A stretch of DNA of 64,000 bases from Planctomycetaceae bacterium. GTDB taxonomy: Bacteria; Planctomycetota; UBA1135; GCA-002686595. The position numbers were made by a program, and so were the translations under genes. The stretch is from the NCBI GenBank assembly GCA_011525785.1, contig WYBT01000052.1, forward strand, positions 62,001-126,000, in the 5' to 3' direction. Under the pieces are notes generated by a model. That model saw nothing but the letters and a program-made list of their open reading frames with translations, did no database searches and was not told the origin of the DNA. Shown piece by piece: positions 17,143 to 25,809 of the stretch; within the stretch, counting starts at the first letter, position 1; each line of letters starts with the position of its first letter.

Positions 17143-17348
17143 CAGCCCTGCCTCCGCGCGGCGGACAGGCTCTCGTTCTCGCGCTTCCACTCGATCCAGT
17201 TCGAGCGGCGCGGCTTGATGTGCAGCGGGTCGGCGAACAGCCGGTAGAGCACGGCGAAGGGCCCCAGCAGCCCGAAGTACAGGACCGTCAGCAGCACGCG
17301 CGAGAGCATGCTGCCGAAGCGCTCGGAGAAGTGCAGGAAGGCTTGCAT
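17142..17348 (-). CDS. SxtJ-like small membrane protein (C-terminal half only)
   Basis: 68 aa from ATG 17348; a longer in-frame ORF to 17489 would add a Pro/Arg-rich peptide across the candidate promoter, so I rejected it. One or two hydrophobic stretches (SRVLLTVLYFGLLGPFAVLYRLF) are followed by a polar tail with SNWIEWKRE. This matches the C-terminal half of SxtJ-family membrane proteins, which occur next to carbamoyltransferases. The N-terminal half seems to be present instead in the C-terminal region of the SGNH fusion two genes downstream, so the SxtJ module may be split across the operon. It is the first gene of the cluster and overlaps the carbamoyltransferase start. Confidence 0.6.
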   Translation of the reverse strand: MQAFLHFSERFGSMLSRVLLTVLYFGLLGPFAVLYRLFADPLHIKPRRSNWIEWKRENESLSAARRQG

Positions 17349-17488
17349 GGCAAAGCGACGGGCAAACGGTTCAGCCGAACGCCGCGGAGGCTTCGGCGAC
17401 CGCTGCGGGTCCCGATTGGGGGGCTTTGGGCGGTTGGGATGGGGGAGGCGCGCCGAGCGGACCGGGCGCGCGATGGAAACGTCCGGCA

Positions 17489-17518
17489 AGTGTATCGGAC
17501 GCGCGGCCCCCAGGTCAT
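17489..17518 (-). promoter_or_regulatory. Candidate promoter of the carbamoyltransferase cluster
   Basis: On the - strand, ATGACC and TACACT are separated by 18 bases, 140 bases upstream of the 68-aa first gene. No better match was seen in the 213-base gap to the HtrA-type gene. Confidence 0.3.
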
Positions 17519-17561
17519 TGCGCGCGACGGCAGGAAAGTTCTTCCGCGCCGCGCGCTCGGC

Positions 17562-18854
17562 TCAGCGGAGGCTGAGCACGCCGCGCAGCACTTCGTTGCG
17601 ATCGATCCGCCGGTTGCCGTCTTCGTCGCGCAGGATGTCGAGCTCGAGCTGCGCCAGCGGCGGCTGGGACGCGAGCAGGTCCGCCAGCTCGACTTCGGTG
17701 CGAGGTCGCTTGGCGCGCGCGGTGCCGACGACCTTGAAGGCGTCGAGCAGATCGCCGCTCTGCAAGCCCAACTCGGCGGCGGGGCCGTCGGGTGCGACCT
17801 CACGCACGCGCAGGAACCCGTCCCACCCGACGCCCAGGTACTCCACGGTCATTCCGGTGCGCGCGAAGATCGCGCCCTTGGCGCGGTCCCAGCCGCGCAC
17901 CACGTAGTCGCGGTCGCCCTGCGGACCGGCGAGCGTGAAGGTCGTGGGTTGCTTGGGCGCGAGCGGCAAGCGCTGCAAGCGGTACTCCTCGCCGCTCTTG
18001 ATCTTCACGCCGTTGATGGCGAGCAGCTTGTAGCCGACCTCCATGCCCGCCTCGGCGGCTGGACTGCCGGGCACGACCTGATTGACGCACAGCGTCGATT
18101 GATCGTCGACCTCGAAGCCGAACCAGGCGCGCGACGCCGCGGGGGAGAGCAGGTCGCGCAGCACCTCTTCGACGCGGTCGACCGGGATCGCGAAGCCGAT
18201 GTTCTCCGCTCCGGCGCGGATGGCGGTGTTGATGCCGATCATCTCGCCCAGGATGTTGAGCAGCGGCCCGCCGGAATTGCCGGGGTTGATGGCCGCGTCG
18301 GTCTGGATCAAGCCGTGGAACTTCAACGGCGGCTGCGTTTCGGGGACCTCGAGTTCGCGGTCGAGCCCCGAGATGATCCCGGCGCTGACGGTCTTGGTCT
18401 GACCGAGCGGATTGCCGATCGCGACCACCGTCTCTCCCAGCATCAGGTCGCTGCTCGCGCCGCGCAGGATCACCGGGAGATCGTGACCGGCGTCCACCTT
18501 GAGCAGCGCGAGGTCGTCGTTGGGCGCGCTCGAGATCAGCTTGGCCGGCAGTCGGCGCGGCGCTTGGCCCTCTTCGAACATCGTGATGTGGATGTCCTGC
18601 GCGTCGTGGCCGACGACGTGGTGGTTGGTGACGATGTAGCCCGACTTCTCGACCACCACTCCCGAGCCGGTCACGGCGTCCCACTGGGCGCCGCGGCGTC
18701 CGAAGATGTCGATCACCGCCTTGGGGCGCCGCGCTTCGATGTAGACCACCGCCGGCGCGCACTTGCGCGCCACGAGCACGATCGGGGTGATGCGCGGGTT
18801 CTCGAGCGGCGGCGTCTCTTGAAGCAGGGCGAAGGTCAGCAGCAGGCTCAGCAT
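17562..18854 (-). CDS. HtrA-type serine protease with two PDZ-like regions and a C-terminal EF-hand loop
   Basis: 430 aa from ATG 18854, which begins a signal-peptide-like sequence (MLSLLLTFALLQE); the longer ORF upstream is compositionally random. The trypsin-like domain has the triad His79 (TNHHVV), Asp114 (NDDLALL) and Ser194 (GNSGGPL), with spacing normal for the family. Two PDZ-like regions follow (about 240-310 and 325-385). The last 21 residues contain a canonical EF-hand loop: Asp410, Asp412, Gly413, Asn414, Ile417, Asp418, Glu421. It would act in the periplasm as a chaperone-protease, perhaps calcium-responsive. The EF-hand tail is unusual for HtrA proteins. It lies upstream of, and on the same strand as, the carbamoyltransferase cluster. 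Confidence 0.88.
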   Translation of the reverse strand: MLSLLLTFALLQETPPLENPRITPIVLVARKCAPAVVYIEARRPKAVIDIFGRRGAQWDAVTGSGVVVEKSGYIVTNHHVVGHDAQDIHITMFEEGQAPRRLPAKLISSAPNDDLALLKVDAGHDLPVILRGASSDLMLGETVVAIGNPLGQTKTVSAGIISGLDRELEVPETQPPLKFHGLIQTDAAINPGNSGGPLLNILGEMIGINTAIRAGAENIGFAIPVDRVEEVLRDLLSPAASRAWFGFEVDDQSTLCVNQVVPGSPAAEAGMEVGYKLLAINGVKIKSGEEYRLQRLPLAPKQPTTFTLAGPQGDRDYVVRGWDRAKGAIFARTGMTVEYLGVGWDGFLRVREVAPDGPAAELGLQSGDLLDAFKVVGTARAKRPRTEVELADLLASQPPLAQLELDILRDEDGNRRIDRNEVLRGVLSLR

Positions 18855-19241
18855 GGAGGTCGACTCGGCGTGTTCGCGCGCGACCGCAGGTGCGTGCGTC
18901 GTTCGGACGTGGACGAAGGGCCGGCAGGCTACGCGCGATGCGCCGCGCCGTGAGCGTCCGAGCGTGTTCGGGCCGTCCGTCGAGGCCGCGCTCGCGGAAG
19001 AACTGCGCTCCAGCGGCTCGCCTCGAGCCTTGACGATCCAACCCGTGGTTGCGCTCCGCTCCGGCTCGTCACGACCGCTGTGAAGCACCCTCCGGGAGTC
19101 GCTTGGGGGGCCGCCTCGGCGCTGCGGGCGCGCGCCGCCATCCAGGAATGCGCGACCTGCTCGGACAGCGCCCGGGAGCAATCCCCAGGGCCGGTCCAAA
19201 GGCCATTCCACAGGCACTCGGAGTGGCGCGCGAAGGCGGGC
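18855..19241. other. Gap of 387 bases without a gene
   Basis: This stretch lies between the HtrA-type start and the 3' end of tRNA-Val. Several ORFs cross it but all have random GC-rich composition. A TAGCCT hexamer on the - strand (18926-18931) could be a -10 for the HtrA-type gene, with a poor -35. I see no RNA gene or repeat in it. Confidence 0.5.
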
Positions 19242-19318
<77 letters not shown>

Positions 19319-19663
19319 GACACTTCAGCACCGCGGAGCAGCCAGCGTTGGCCCACCGCGTCCGAGGGGGCGCAGAGCTTAGGAGCGCACTCCGGTCGCG
19401 ACAAGCGCTTTCTTCCGCCCGCGCCGCCGAGCTGCGCGTCGAGTCCGCGAGGCAAGCTCCCCCAGACCGCGGACCGCTCGCCGGCTCGAGCTCTCGGCCC
19501 GCGCCGAGATCACGCCGACGCAGTAGGTGGCGGCGCGCAGCGGCGGCTAGACTCCCGCGCTTTCGTTCCCACCCCTGCAGAGTGCGCGCTCGGCCCCCGT
19601 CGCCCGGATCGGAGGCACGGCTCGGCGCGCTCCGTCGTCCAAGCTTTCGAGAAGAGCTGTCCC
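19319..19663. other. Gap of 345 bases between tRNA-Val and alanine dehydrogenase
   Basis: It contains the tRNA promoter candidate (19376-19404, - strand) and must also hold the promoter of the divergent alanine dehydrogenase gene. For the latter the only hint is a TAGACT hexamer at 19548-19553 without a good -35. No riboswitch-like fold or small gene was seen. Confidence 0.5.
19376..19404 (-). promoter_or_regulatory. Candidate promoter of tRNA-Val
   Basis: On the - strand TTGTCG, a 17-base spacer and TAAGCT lie 58 bases before the tRNA 5' end. This is one of the best -35/-10 matches in the window, and it precedes a gene whose identity is certain. Confidence 0.6.
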
Positions 19664-20785
19664 ATGCGCGTTGGCGTCGTCCGCGAGATCAAAGCCCAGG
19701 AGAACCGTGTCGCCCTGACCCCGGCCGGCGCCGAGCGCCTCGTCGCGGCGGGCAATGAAGTGTGGGTCGAGACCCAGGCTGGCGTCGGCAGTCTCCTGCC
19801 CGACGAGGCCTACGTCCACGCCGGCGCGCGCATCGCGCCGAACGCGGCCGAGGTGTGGAAGAACTGCGAGATGGTGCTCAAGGTCAAGGAGCCGCTCGCC
19901 TCCGAGTGGCCGCACATCCGCGCCGGTCAGACGCTGTTCACCTACTTCCACCTCGCGGCCGATCGCGCGCTCACCGAGGCCATGGTCAAGACCAAGGCCA
20001 ACTGCTTCGCCTACGAGACGCTCGAGGTCGGTCGCTCGCTGCCGCTCCTCACGCCGATGAGCGAAGTCGCCGGTCGCATGGCGATCCAGGCCGGCGCGCA
20101 GTGGCTCGAGCGCTCGCGCGGCGGCTCGGGCATCCTGCTCGGCGGCGTGCCGGGCGTCGATCGCGCGCACGTGCTCGTGCTCGGCGGCGGAGTCGTCGGA
20201 ACGCAGGCTGCGCGCATGGCCTGCGGTCTGGGCGCGGACGTCACCATGATGGACGTCAACCTCGATCGCTTGCGCTACCTCGACGAGGTCATGCCCAAGA
20301 ACTGCCGCTTGCTCTACTCGACGCCGATCGCGCTGCGCGAACTGCTGCCCTGGGCGGATCTGGTGATCGGCGCCGTGCTGATCCCCGGCGCCGCCGCGCC
20401 CAAGCTGATCCGCCGCGAAGACCTGAAGTTGATGAAGAACGGCAGCGTGATCGTGGACGTCGCGGTCGACCAGGGCGGCTGCATCGAGACCTGCAAGCCG
20501 ACCACGCACGCCGAGCCGACCTTCGTGATCGACGGCGTGATCCACTACTGCGTAGCCAACATGCCCGGCGCCGTGCCGCGCACGAGCACCTTCGCGCTGA
20601 ACAACGCGACGCTGCCTTACTCGCTCGAGTTGGCGCGGCTGGGTGCGGCGCGCGCGATCCAGGAGAACGCGCCGCTGCGCACGGCGGCGAACGTGATCGC
20701 CGGCGAGATCACGTACTCGGCCGTGGCGGAGACCTTCGGCATGAAGTTCACGCCCGCGCTCGAGGCTGCGGCGCGCCTGCGCTGA
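19664..20785 (+). CDS. ald: Alanine dehydrogenase
   Basis: 373 aa, normal length. It catalyses reversible NAD-dependent deamination of L-alanine to pyruvate and ammonia in the cytoplasm. The N-terminus (MRVGVVREIKAQENRVALTP) is the family signature, TYFHLAAD carries the catalytic His, VLGGGVVGTQAARMA is the NAD-binding glycine loop, and DVAVDQGGC holds the active-site Asp. The C-terminal helix ends in the usual way. The uppP gene starts 16 bases after its stop, so the two probably form one transcript. Confidence 0.96.
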   Translation: MRVGVVREIKAQENRVALTPAGAERLVAAGNEVWVETQAGVGSLLPDEAYVHAGARIAPNAAEVWKNCEMVLKVKEPLASEWPHIRAGQTLFTYFHLAADRALTEAMVKTKANCFAYETLEVGRSLPLLTPMSEVAGRMAIQAGAQWLERSRGGSGILLGGVPGVDRAHVLVLGGGVVGTQAARMACGLGADVTMMDVNLDRLRYLDEVMPKNCRLLYSTPIALRELLPWADLVIGAVLIPGAAAPKLIRREDLKLMKNGSVIVDVAVDQGGCIETCKPTTHAEPTFVIDGVIHYCVANMPGAVPRTSTFALNNATLPYSLELARLGAARAIQENAPLRTAANVIAGEITYSAVAETFGMKFTPALEAAARLR

Positions 20786-20801
20786 GCTGACCGGCGCTGC
20801 G

Positions 20802-21629
20802 ATGGAGTGGTGGCAGGCCTTGATCCTGGGGCTCGTCGAGGGCCTCACCGAGTTCCTGCCCGTCAGCTCCACGGGCCACCTGATCCTCACCGAGCGCCTG
20901 CTCGGCCTGCCCGCCAGCGCTTCCGCGCACGCCTTCGCGATCTGCATCCAGGCCGGCGCCGTCGCCGCCGTTCTGGGGCTGTACTTCCGCCGCGTGCGCG
21001 GCATGGCGCTGGGGATGTTCGGCGGAGACCTCAAGGGCCGGCGGCTCGCTCTCGCGGTGCTGGTCGCCTTCGCGCCCGCGGCGCTGGTCGGCGTGGCCTT
21101 CGACGACGCGATCGAGGCCAAGCTGTTCGGGCTGTGGCCGGTCGTGGCAGCCTGGTTCGTGGGTGGAGCGGCGATCCTGATCGTCGCGCGTCTGCGTCCG
21201 TCGCGCGCCGACGGCGCGGGGCTCGAACTCGACGCGCTGAGCCTGCGCATGGCGTTGCTCATCGGCCTGTGCCAGTGCCTCGCTCTGTGGCCCGGCACGA
21301 GCCGCAGTCTGGCGACGATCGTGGGCGGCGTGCTGGTCGGGCTGCGCCTGGGCGCTGCGGTGGAGTTCAGCTTCCTGCTCGGCCTCGTGACACTGAGCGC
21401 GGCGACGGCCTACAAGGGCCTCGACCAAGGCAGCGCGATGCTGGCCGAGTACGGCCCCGCGTCTCTGGCCATCGGCTTCATCACCGCGCTGGTCTCCGCC
21501 TGGATCAGCGTGCGCTGGATGGTGGGCTACCTCGAGCGACGCGGCCTGGAGCTGTTCGGCTACTGGCGCGTCGTGCTCGCGCTCGCGGTGGCGTTCGCGC
21601 TGTGGAGCGGGCGGCTCTCGAGCGCCTGA
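20802..21629 (+). CDS. uppP: Undecaprenyl-diphosphatase
   Basis: 275 aa integral membrane protein of the BacA/UppP type. Both active-site signatures are present: LTEFLPVSSTGHLIL near the N-terminus and LALWPGTSRSLATI in the middle. It removes a phosphate from undecaprenyl pyrophosphate, recycling the lipid carrier used for peptidoglycan and for the polysaccharides encoded around it. It probably shares a transcript with ald and faces the convergent amidase gene. Confidence 0.96.
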   Translation: MEWWQALILGLVEGLTEFLPVSSTGHLILTERLLGLPASASAHAFAICIQAGAVAAVLGLYFRRVRGMALGMFGGDLKGRRLALAVLVAFAPAALVGVAFDDAIEAKLFGLWPVVAAWFVGGAAILIVARLRPSRADGAGLELDALSLRMALLIGLCQCLALWPGTSRSLATIVGGVLVGLRLGAAVEFSFLLGLVTLSAATAYKGLDQGSAMLAEYGPASLAIGFITALVSAWISVRWMVGYLERRGLELFGYWRVVLALAVAFALWSGRLSSA

Positions 21630-21637
21630 ATGGGCTG

Positions 21638-21657
21638 CGGGCGCGCTGAAGCGCCCG
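21638..21657. terminator. Hairpin between convergent uppP and amidase genes
   Basis: A perfect 7-bp stem (CGGGCGC with GCGCCCG) closes a GCTGAA loop, 8 bases past the uppP stop and 15 bases before the amidase stop. No T-tract follows on either strand, so the call is weak. Confidence 0.35.
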
Positions 21658-21672
21658 TCACCTCCGCTCCCC

Positions 21673-22686
21673 TCAGCGGTGCGCCTTGATCCAGGCCGAG
21701 AGCGCGTCCCCGGGACACGAGGTCGTGTTGAGCTCGCGGTGCGCGTAGAGGCGGTTCTCGCGGATCTTGAAGCGCTGGCGCAGGTCGTTGACCAGCAACT
21801 CGAGCGACTTGAGCGCGGCCGGCGTCGGCGCGCGGCGCTCGAGGTCGCCCAGCAGGCAGATGCCGATGTTCTGCGCGTTGTTGGCGCCGCCGGCGTGCGC
21901 ACCCTGCCACTTCAGCTCGCGGCCTTCGAAGATCCGCCCGGCGGCGTCGATCAGGAAGTGGTAGCCGATGTCGCCCCAGCCCTTCTCTTCGATGTGGAAG
22001 CGCTGGATGCCGCGCAGCGAGGCCCCGGATTCTTCGAGGGAGCCGCCGGTGGGGTCGCTCGAGGTCTCCGCCGAGTGGTGCACCGTCAGCTTGCTCCACG
22101 CGCCGCGCAACTCGGTCATGTTCGTCGAGTTGGCCGGGCGAGCGTTCCAGGCCTTGCGGTCGATCACCGTCAGGCGCGTATCGGAGGGAGCGCCGAGCAA
22201 GGCCTGCGCGGCGCGCAGCCCGATCTCCGCGCGACGCTTCTGGCCGGGCGAGGCGCGCGAGTCGGCCTTCACGGCGGCGAAGCCATCGCGGGCATTCTCG
22301 ATGCGCAGCCGCAGCGTCTGCGCCGGCGCTGAACTGCGTTCGCGGTCGCGCTGCGAGAAGTGCAGCCGGCCTTCGTTCAGCACCAGCTGCCCCTCGATCT
22401 GCAGCGACGGCTCGTGGCGTTGCGCGTCGTGCGCCAACCAACTCTCCAACGCTTCGAGCTTGCTCCACGAGAGCGGTTGGCTCACCCAGCTCGGCGGGCC
22501 GACTTCCACGGGCGGCGGCTGGTAGGTCGGGGCGGTGCGCGGCGTCTGCCGACAGGAACTCGAACCTAGCAGCGCAGCGAGCAGGCCTGCACCCAGGAGC
22601 GGCGCGACGAGCACGCGGCCGGCCCAGTGGCGGTGCGCGCGGACATTCGGGGCGAGTTGGGACCGACGCGCACGAAGACGCTCCAT
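21673..22686 (-). CDS. PGRP/Amidase_2-type N-acetylmuramoyl-L-alanine amidase
   Basis: 337 aa from ATG 22686. The N-terminus is a basic stretch, a hydrophobic segment and a Cys (GSSSC), so a signal peptide or an imperfect lipobox. The C-terminal 160 residues are an Amidase_2 domain with zinc ligands His203 (TVHHSAE), His316 (AHRELN) and Cys324 (SCPG), and with the usual GWGDIGYHFLID. It cleaves the amide bond between muramic acid and the stem peptide of peptidoglycan, probably in the periplasm. The frame stays open for almost 6 kb upstream, but that part is the antisense of other genes. The start faces the divergent metallopeptidase gene 81 bases away. Confidence 0.88.
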   Translation of the reverse strand: MERLRARRSQLAPNVRAHRHWAGRVLVAPLLGAGLLAALLGSSSCRQTPRTAPTYQPPPVEVGPPSWVSQPLSWSKLEALESWLAHDAQRHEPSLQIEGQLVLNEGRLHFSQRDRERSSAPAQTLRLRIENARDGFAAVKADSRASPGQKRRAEIGLRAAQALLGAPSDTRLTVIDRKAWNARPANSTNMTELRGAWSKLTVHHSAETSSDPTGGSLEESGASLRGIQRFHIEEKGWGDIGYHFLIDAAGRIFEGRELKWQGAHAGGANNAQNIGICLLGDLERRAPTPAALKSLELLVNDLRQRFKIRENRLYAHRELNTTSCPGDALSAWIKAHR

Positions 22687-22767
22687 GCGCACTGGAGATA
22701 CAGTAGCGAACGACCAAGAGCAATCCGTGGCGCGCGAAACACGCCGCGCGCGTACGGAACAGCACCC

Positions 22768-25700
22768 ATGAATTCGGATCAGCGTCGGAAGCCTGGTGGA
22801 GCGCGCTTGCGCTGCGCGCTCGTCGCGGGCTCGCTCGAATTGGCGGCGCGCGCGCTGAGCGTGTGCGCGCCCATAGCAACGCCGGCGACCGCGCTGATCG
22901 CTCTGCAGCCGCTTCACGCTGCGCAGGCACAGACGCAAGCCGCCGCGGACGAACTCGCGCTGGCCCGCGACGAGGCGGACCGGCTGCGACGCCGCGGCGA
23001 CGCGCGCGCGGCTTCGCGCGCGAAGGAACTGCTCGAAGAGGACGAAGGCGACTTCCTCGCGCGCGCGATCCTGGCCCGCTGCCTGGCGGACCAGTCGCGC
23101 TGGGACGAGGCCTGGACCCAGGCGGAGCGCGCCTTCGCGGACAGCGCCGCGGGCGCCCGCGAGGTCCGTGCACAGGTGCTGCGCACGCTGCTGGACCTCG
23201 CTCTCGAGCTGGGGCGCGCGGACGGCGTGCGCAAGTGGCGCGCGGAGCTCGACACGCTGCTCGACCCGGCGCGCGACGCGCGCGACGCCTGGCGCCTGGG
23301 CCAGCTCGCGCGGGCCGGAGCGGAGCGCGAACTGGCCGCCCGCCACTTCGCCAGCGGCGCCCGCGACGCGGACGACACGAGCTGGGAGCGCCTGCTCGAC
23401 AAGGGTCGCTGCGAGCGCGCGCTCGGCGATCTGGGGGCAGCGTCGCGTTCGCTGGTGGCCGCCGATCGGTTGGCGCAGCGCAGCGGCGGCGCCGAGGCCG
23501 CCGTGCTGGCCGAACTGGCCTCGGTGTACTTCGAGGCCGACGGCGAGCTCGACCACGAGCAGGCTGCACGCCGCTCGCCGGGCGAGCTCTACCGCGCGGC
23601 GCTCGACATCAACAAGCAGCACGAGCCCGCACTGCTCGGACTGTTCGAACTGGGCCGCTTCAACTGGAATCGCCAGCGCACTCCGCCGCACGAGTACCTC
23701 GAACGCGCCCTGGCCGCGGCGCCGCGCTCGGTGCGCGCACTGTCGGCCGGCGCCTGGGCCGACATCGCCGACGGAAAGCTGCCCGCCGCGCGCGAACGCA
23801 TCGACGCGCTGGCCGCGATCGCGCCCGAACTGCGCGGGCTCGCCGCCTTGCGCGCTGCGCTGGCCTGGGTCGAGCATCGCCGCGACGAGTGCCGCGCGCT
23901 GCTGGCGCAACTGGCCGAACGGGATCCCGCCGACAGCGCGCCCGAGCGCGAGCTGGGGCGGCATCTGTGCGAGCTGTACCGCTTCGCGGAAGCGGTGGAG
24001 TTCCTGCGCGCGGCCGTGGCGCGCGACGAGCGCGACCACCAGGCCTGGATGGAGTTGGGCCGCGCGCTCGCCAATTCGGGCGACGAGAAGGCGGCCCTCG
24101 AGGCGCTCTCCCGTTCCGAGCGCGAGGCCCGCGGTCGGCAGAACGCCTGGCGCCACAACACGCGCATGGTGCTCGAGCGCATGCAGAAGCACTTCGTGAC
24201 CGAGAACGGCGCCGGCGAGCTGCGCTACGCCTGGGCGCCGGCCGGGGCCGAAGTGCTGCGCACGTACTGGCTGCCGTTCTACGAGAGCGCGCGCACCGAG
24301 CTCGCGCAGCGCTACGCCTTCACGCCCGGCCCGACCGTGATCGAGGTCTTCGAGCGCTTCCAGGACTTCTCGGTGCGCTCGACGGGCTTCGAGGGCTTTC
24401 CGGCCCTGGGCGTGTGCTTCGGCCCGGTCGTCACCTCGGTGGCGCCGCACTCGGAGATGCGCGGGCGCTTCTCGTGGGCGCGCACCGCGTTCCACGAGTT
24501 CACGCACGTGATCCACCTGGGGCTCTCGCACAACCGCTGCCCGCGCTGGATCACCGAGGGGCTCGCCACCTGGGAGGAAGAGCACAAGCGCCCCGCCTGG
24601 TCGCGCAACCTGCGGCGCGAGCTGCTCGACGCCTTCCACAACAGCGACTTGATCCCGGTGCGCGAACTCAACCGCGCCTTCCGCTCGCAGCGCATCATCT
24701 TCGGCTACTACCAGAGCGGTCTGTTGTGCCGCATGTTGATCGAAGAGCGCGGCTTCGCGCCGATGATCGCGCTGCTCGAGGCCTTCGACCGCGGCGCGGA
24801 CGTGGACGGCGCGGTGGCCAGCGTGTTCGCGACCACGCCCGAGGCGCTCGACGCGCAGTTTCGCGAGTTCGTCGCCGCGCGCGTGAAGCCGCTGGCGCTC
24901 GAGCCGCGCTGGACGCCGGCGCTGATCGCACGCAAGCGGCTGTCGCTGAAGGACCAGCCGCCGAGCGAGCCGTCCGCCCGCGAAGCCTGGGCGCGCGAGT
25001 GGACCACCGTGGCCTGGGGCTACCACCAGCAGGAGCGCAAAGTCGACGCGCAGCAAGCGCTGCGGCGCGTCGAGGCCGCCGCCATCGCGGTCCCGCGGGC
25101 CGAGTTCCTGCGCGGCGAGATGGCGCTTGCGGCGGGCGACAGCGAAGCGGCGACCAAACACTTCGAGCGCGGCTTCGAACTCGGCGGCGAGGACTATCGC
25201 GCGCGGATGGCGCTGGGCAAGCTCGCGCAGCGCGAGCGCGAACACGAGCGCGCGCTCGAGCACTTCAAAGCGGCCGAGCGCGCCTTCCCGGGCTACGAGG
25301 AGGCCGGACTTTCGGCCGAACTGCACCTCGCAGCGGTTCATCAGGCGCTGGGTCAGGACGAGGAGCACTACCGCGCGCTCGAGCGCCGCCTGGAGTGGTC
25401 TGCGGACGATCAACCGACCACGCTGCGCGTCGCGCGCTGGCATGCCGAGAACGCGCGCCACCGCGAGGCCGCGCGCCTGTTCGAGCTGGCGAACGAGATC
25501 GACCCGTTCACGCGCCGGCTCCACATGGACTGGGGCCGCTCGCTGCGTGAGCTGGGCGCGCACGAGGAGGCGCTGCGCGAGTTCACCGTCGCTGCGCAAG
25601 TGCCGGTCGAGCTCGATTTGATCGACCCCGATCCGCCCTCGGATCAGGAGCGCGCGCAGATGCTCGGCGCCCAGGCGCTCGAGGCTGCGCGCCTGGAGCG

Positions 25701-25809
25701 CGCGGACCTCGCCCGCGAACGCGCGGGGCAAGCGCTCGCGCTGGACGCTTCGCAGCCGGACGCCGAGCTGGCGTTGGAGCTGTTGTCCGCGAAGGGATCC
25801 GATCAGTGA
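22768..25809 (+). CDS. TPR protein with an embedded gluzincin (Peptidase_MA-like) domain
   Basis: 1013 aa from ATG 22768, with a signal-peptide-like N-terminus containing LHAAQAQ. Residues about 65-530 and 740-1010 are TPR-like helical repeats. Between them lies a metallopeptidase domain with His576-Glu577-x-x-His580 and Glu597 in RWITEGLATWEE, the HExxH plus downstream Glu of gluzincins. TPR flanks on both sides of such a domain suggest a secreted or periplasmic protease that works in a complex. Its stop overlaps the GTG of tmk (GTGA), so it sits at the head of a tmk-holB operon, an odd partnership. The substrate is unknown. Confidence 0.8.
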   Translation: MNSDQRRKPGGARLRCALVAGSLELAARALSVCAPIATPATALIALQPLHAAQAQTQAAADELALARDEADRLRRRGDARAASRAKELLEEDEGDFLARAILARCLADQSRWDEAWTQAERAFADSAAGAREVRAQVLRTLLDLALELGRADGVRKWRAELDTLLDPARDARDAWRLGQLARAGAERELAARHFASGARDADDTSWERLLDKGRCERALGDLGAASRSLVAADRLAQRSGGAEAAVLAELASVYFEADGELDHEQAARRSPGELYRAALDINKQHEPALLGLFELGRFNWNRQRTPPHEYLERALAAAPRSVRALSAGAWADIADGKLPAARERIDALAAIAPELRGLAALRAALAWVEHRRDECRALLAQLAERDPADSAPERELGRHLCELYRFAEAVEFLRAAVARDERDHQAWMELGRALANSGDEKAALEALSRSEREARGRQNAWRHNTRMVLERMQKHFVTENGAGELRYAWAPAGAEVLRTYWLPFYESARTELAQRYAFTPGPTVIEVFERFQDFSVRSTGFEGFPALGVCFGPVVTSVAPHSEMRGRFSWARTAFHEFTHVIHLGLSHNRCPRWITEGLATWEEEHKRPAWSRNLRRELLDAFHNSDLIPVRELNRAFRSQRIIFGYYQSGLLCRMLIEERGFAPMIALLEAFDRGADVDGAVASVFATTPEALDAQFREFVAARVKPLALEPRWTPALIARKRLSLKDQPPSEPSAREAWAREWTTVAWGYHQQERKVDAQQALRRVEAAAIAVPRAEFLRGEMALAAGDSEAATKHFERGFELGGEDYRARMALGKLAQREREHERALEHFKAAERAFPGYEEAGLSAELHLAAVHQALGQDEEHYRALERRLEWSADDQPTTLRVARWHAENARHREAARLFELANEIDPFTRRLHMDWGRSLRELGAHEEALREFTVAAQVPVELDLIDPDPPSDQERAQMLGAQALEAARLERADLARERAGQALALDASQPDAELALELLSAKGSDQ

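Noticed and set aside
18926..18955. Promoter for the HtrA-type gene (TAGCCT with CTCACG)
   Set aside because: The -35 half matches poorly, so it was mentioned only in the gap entry.
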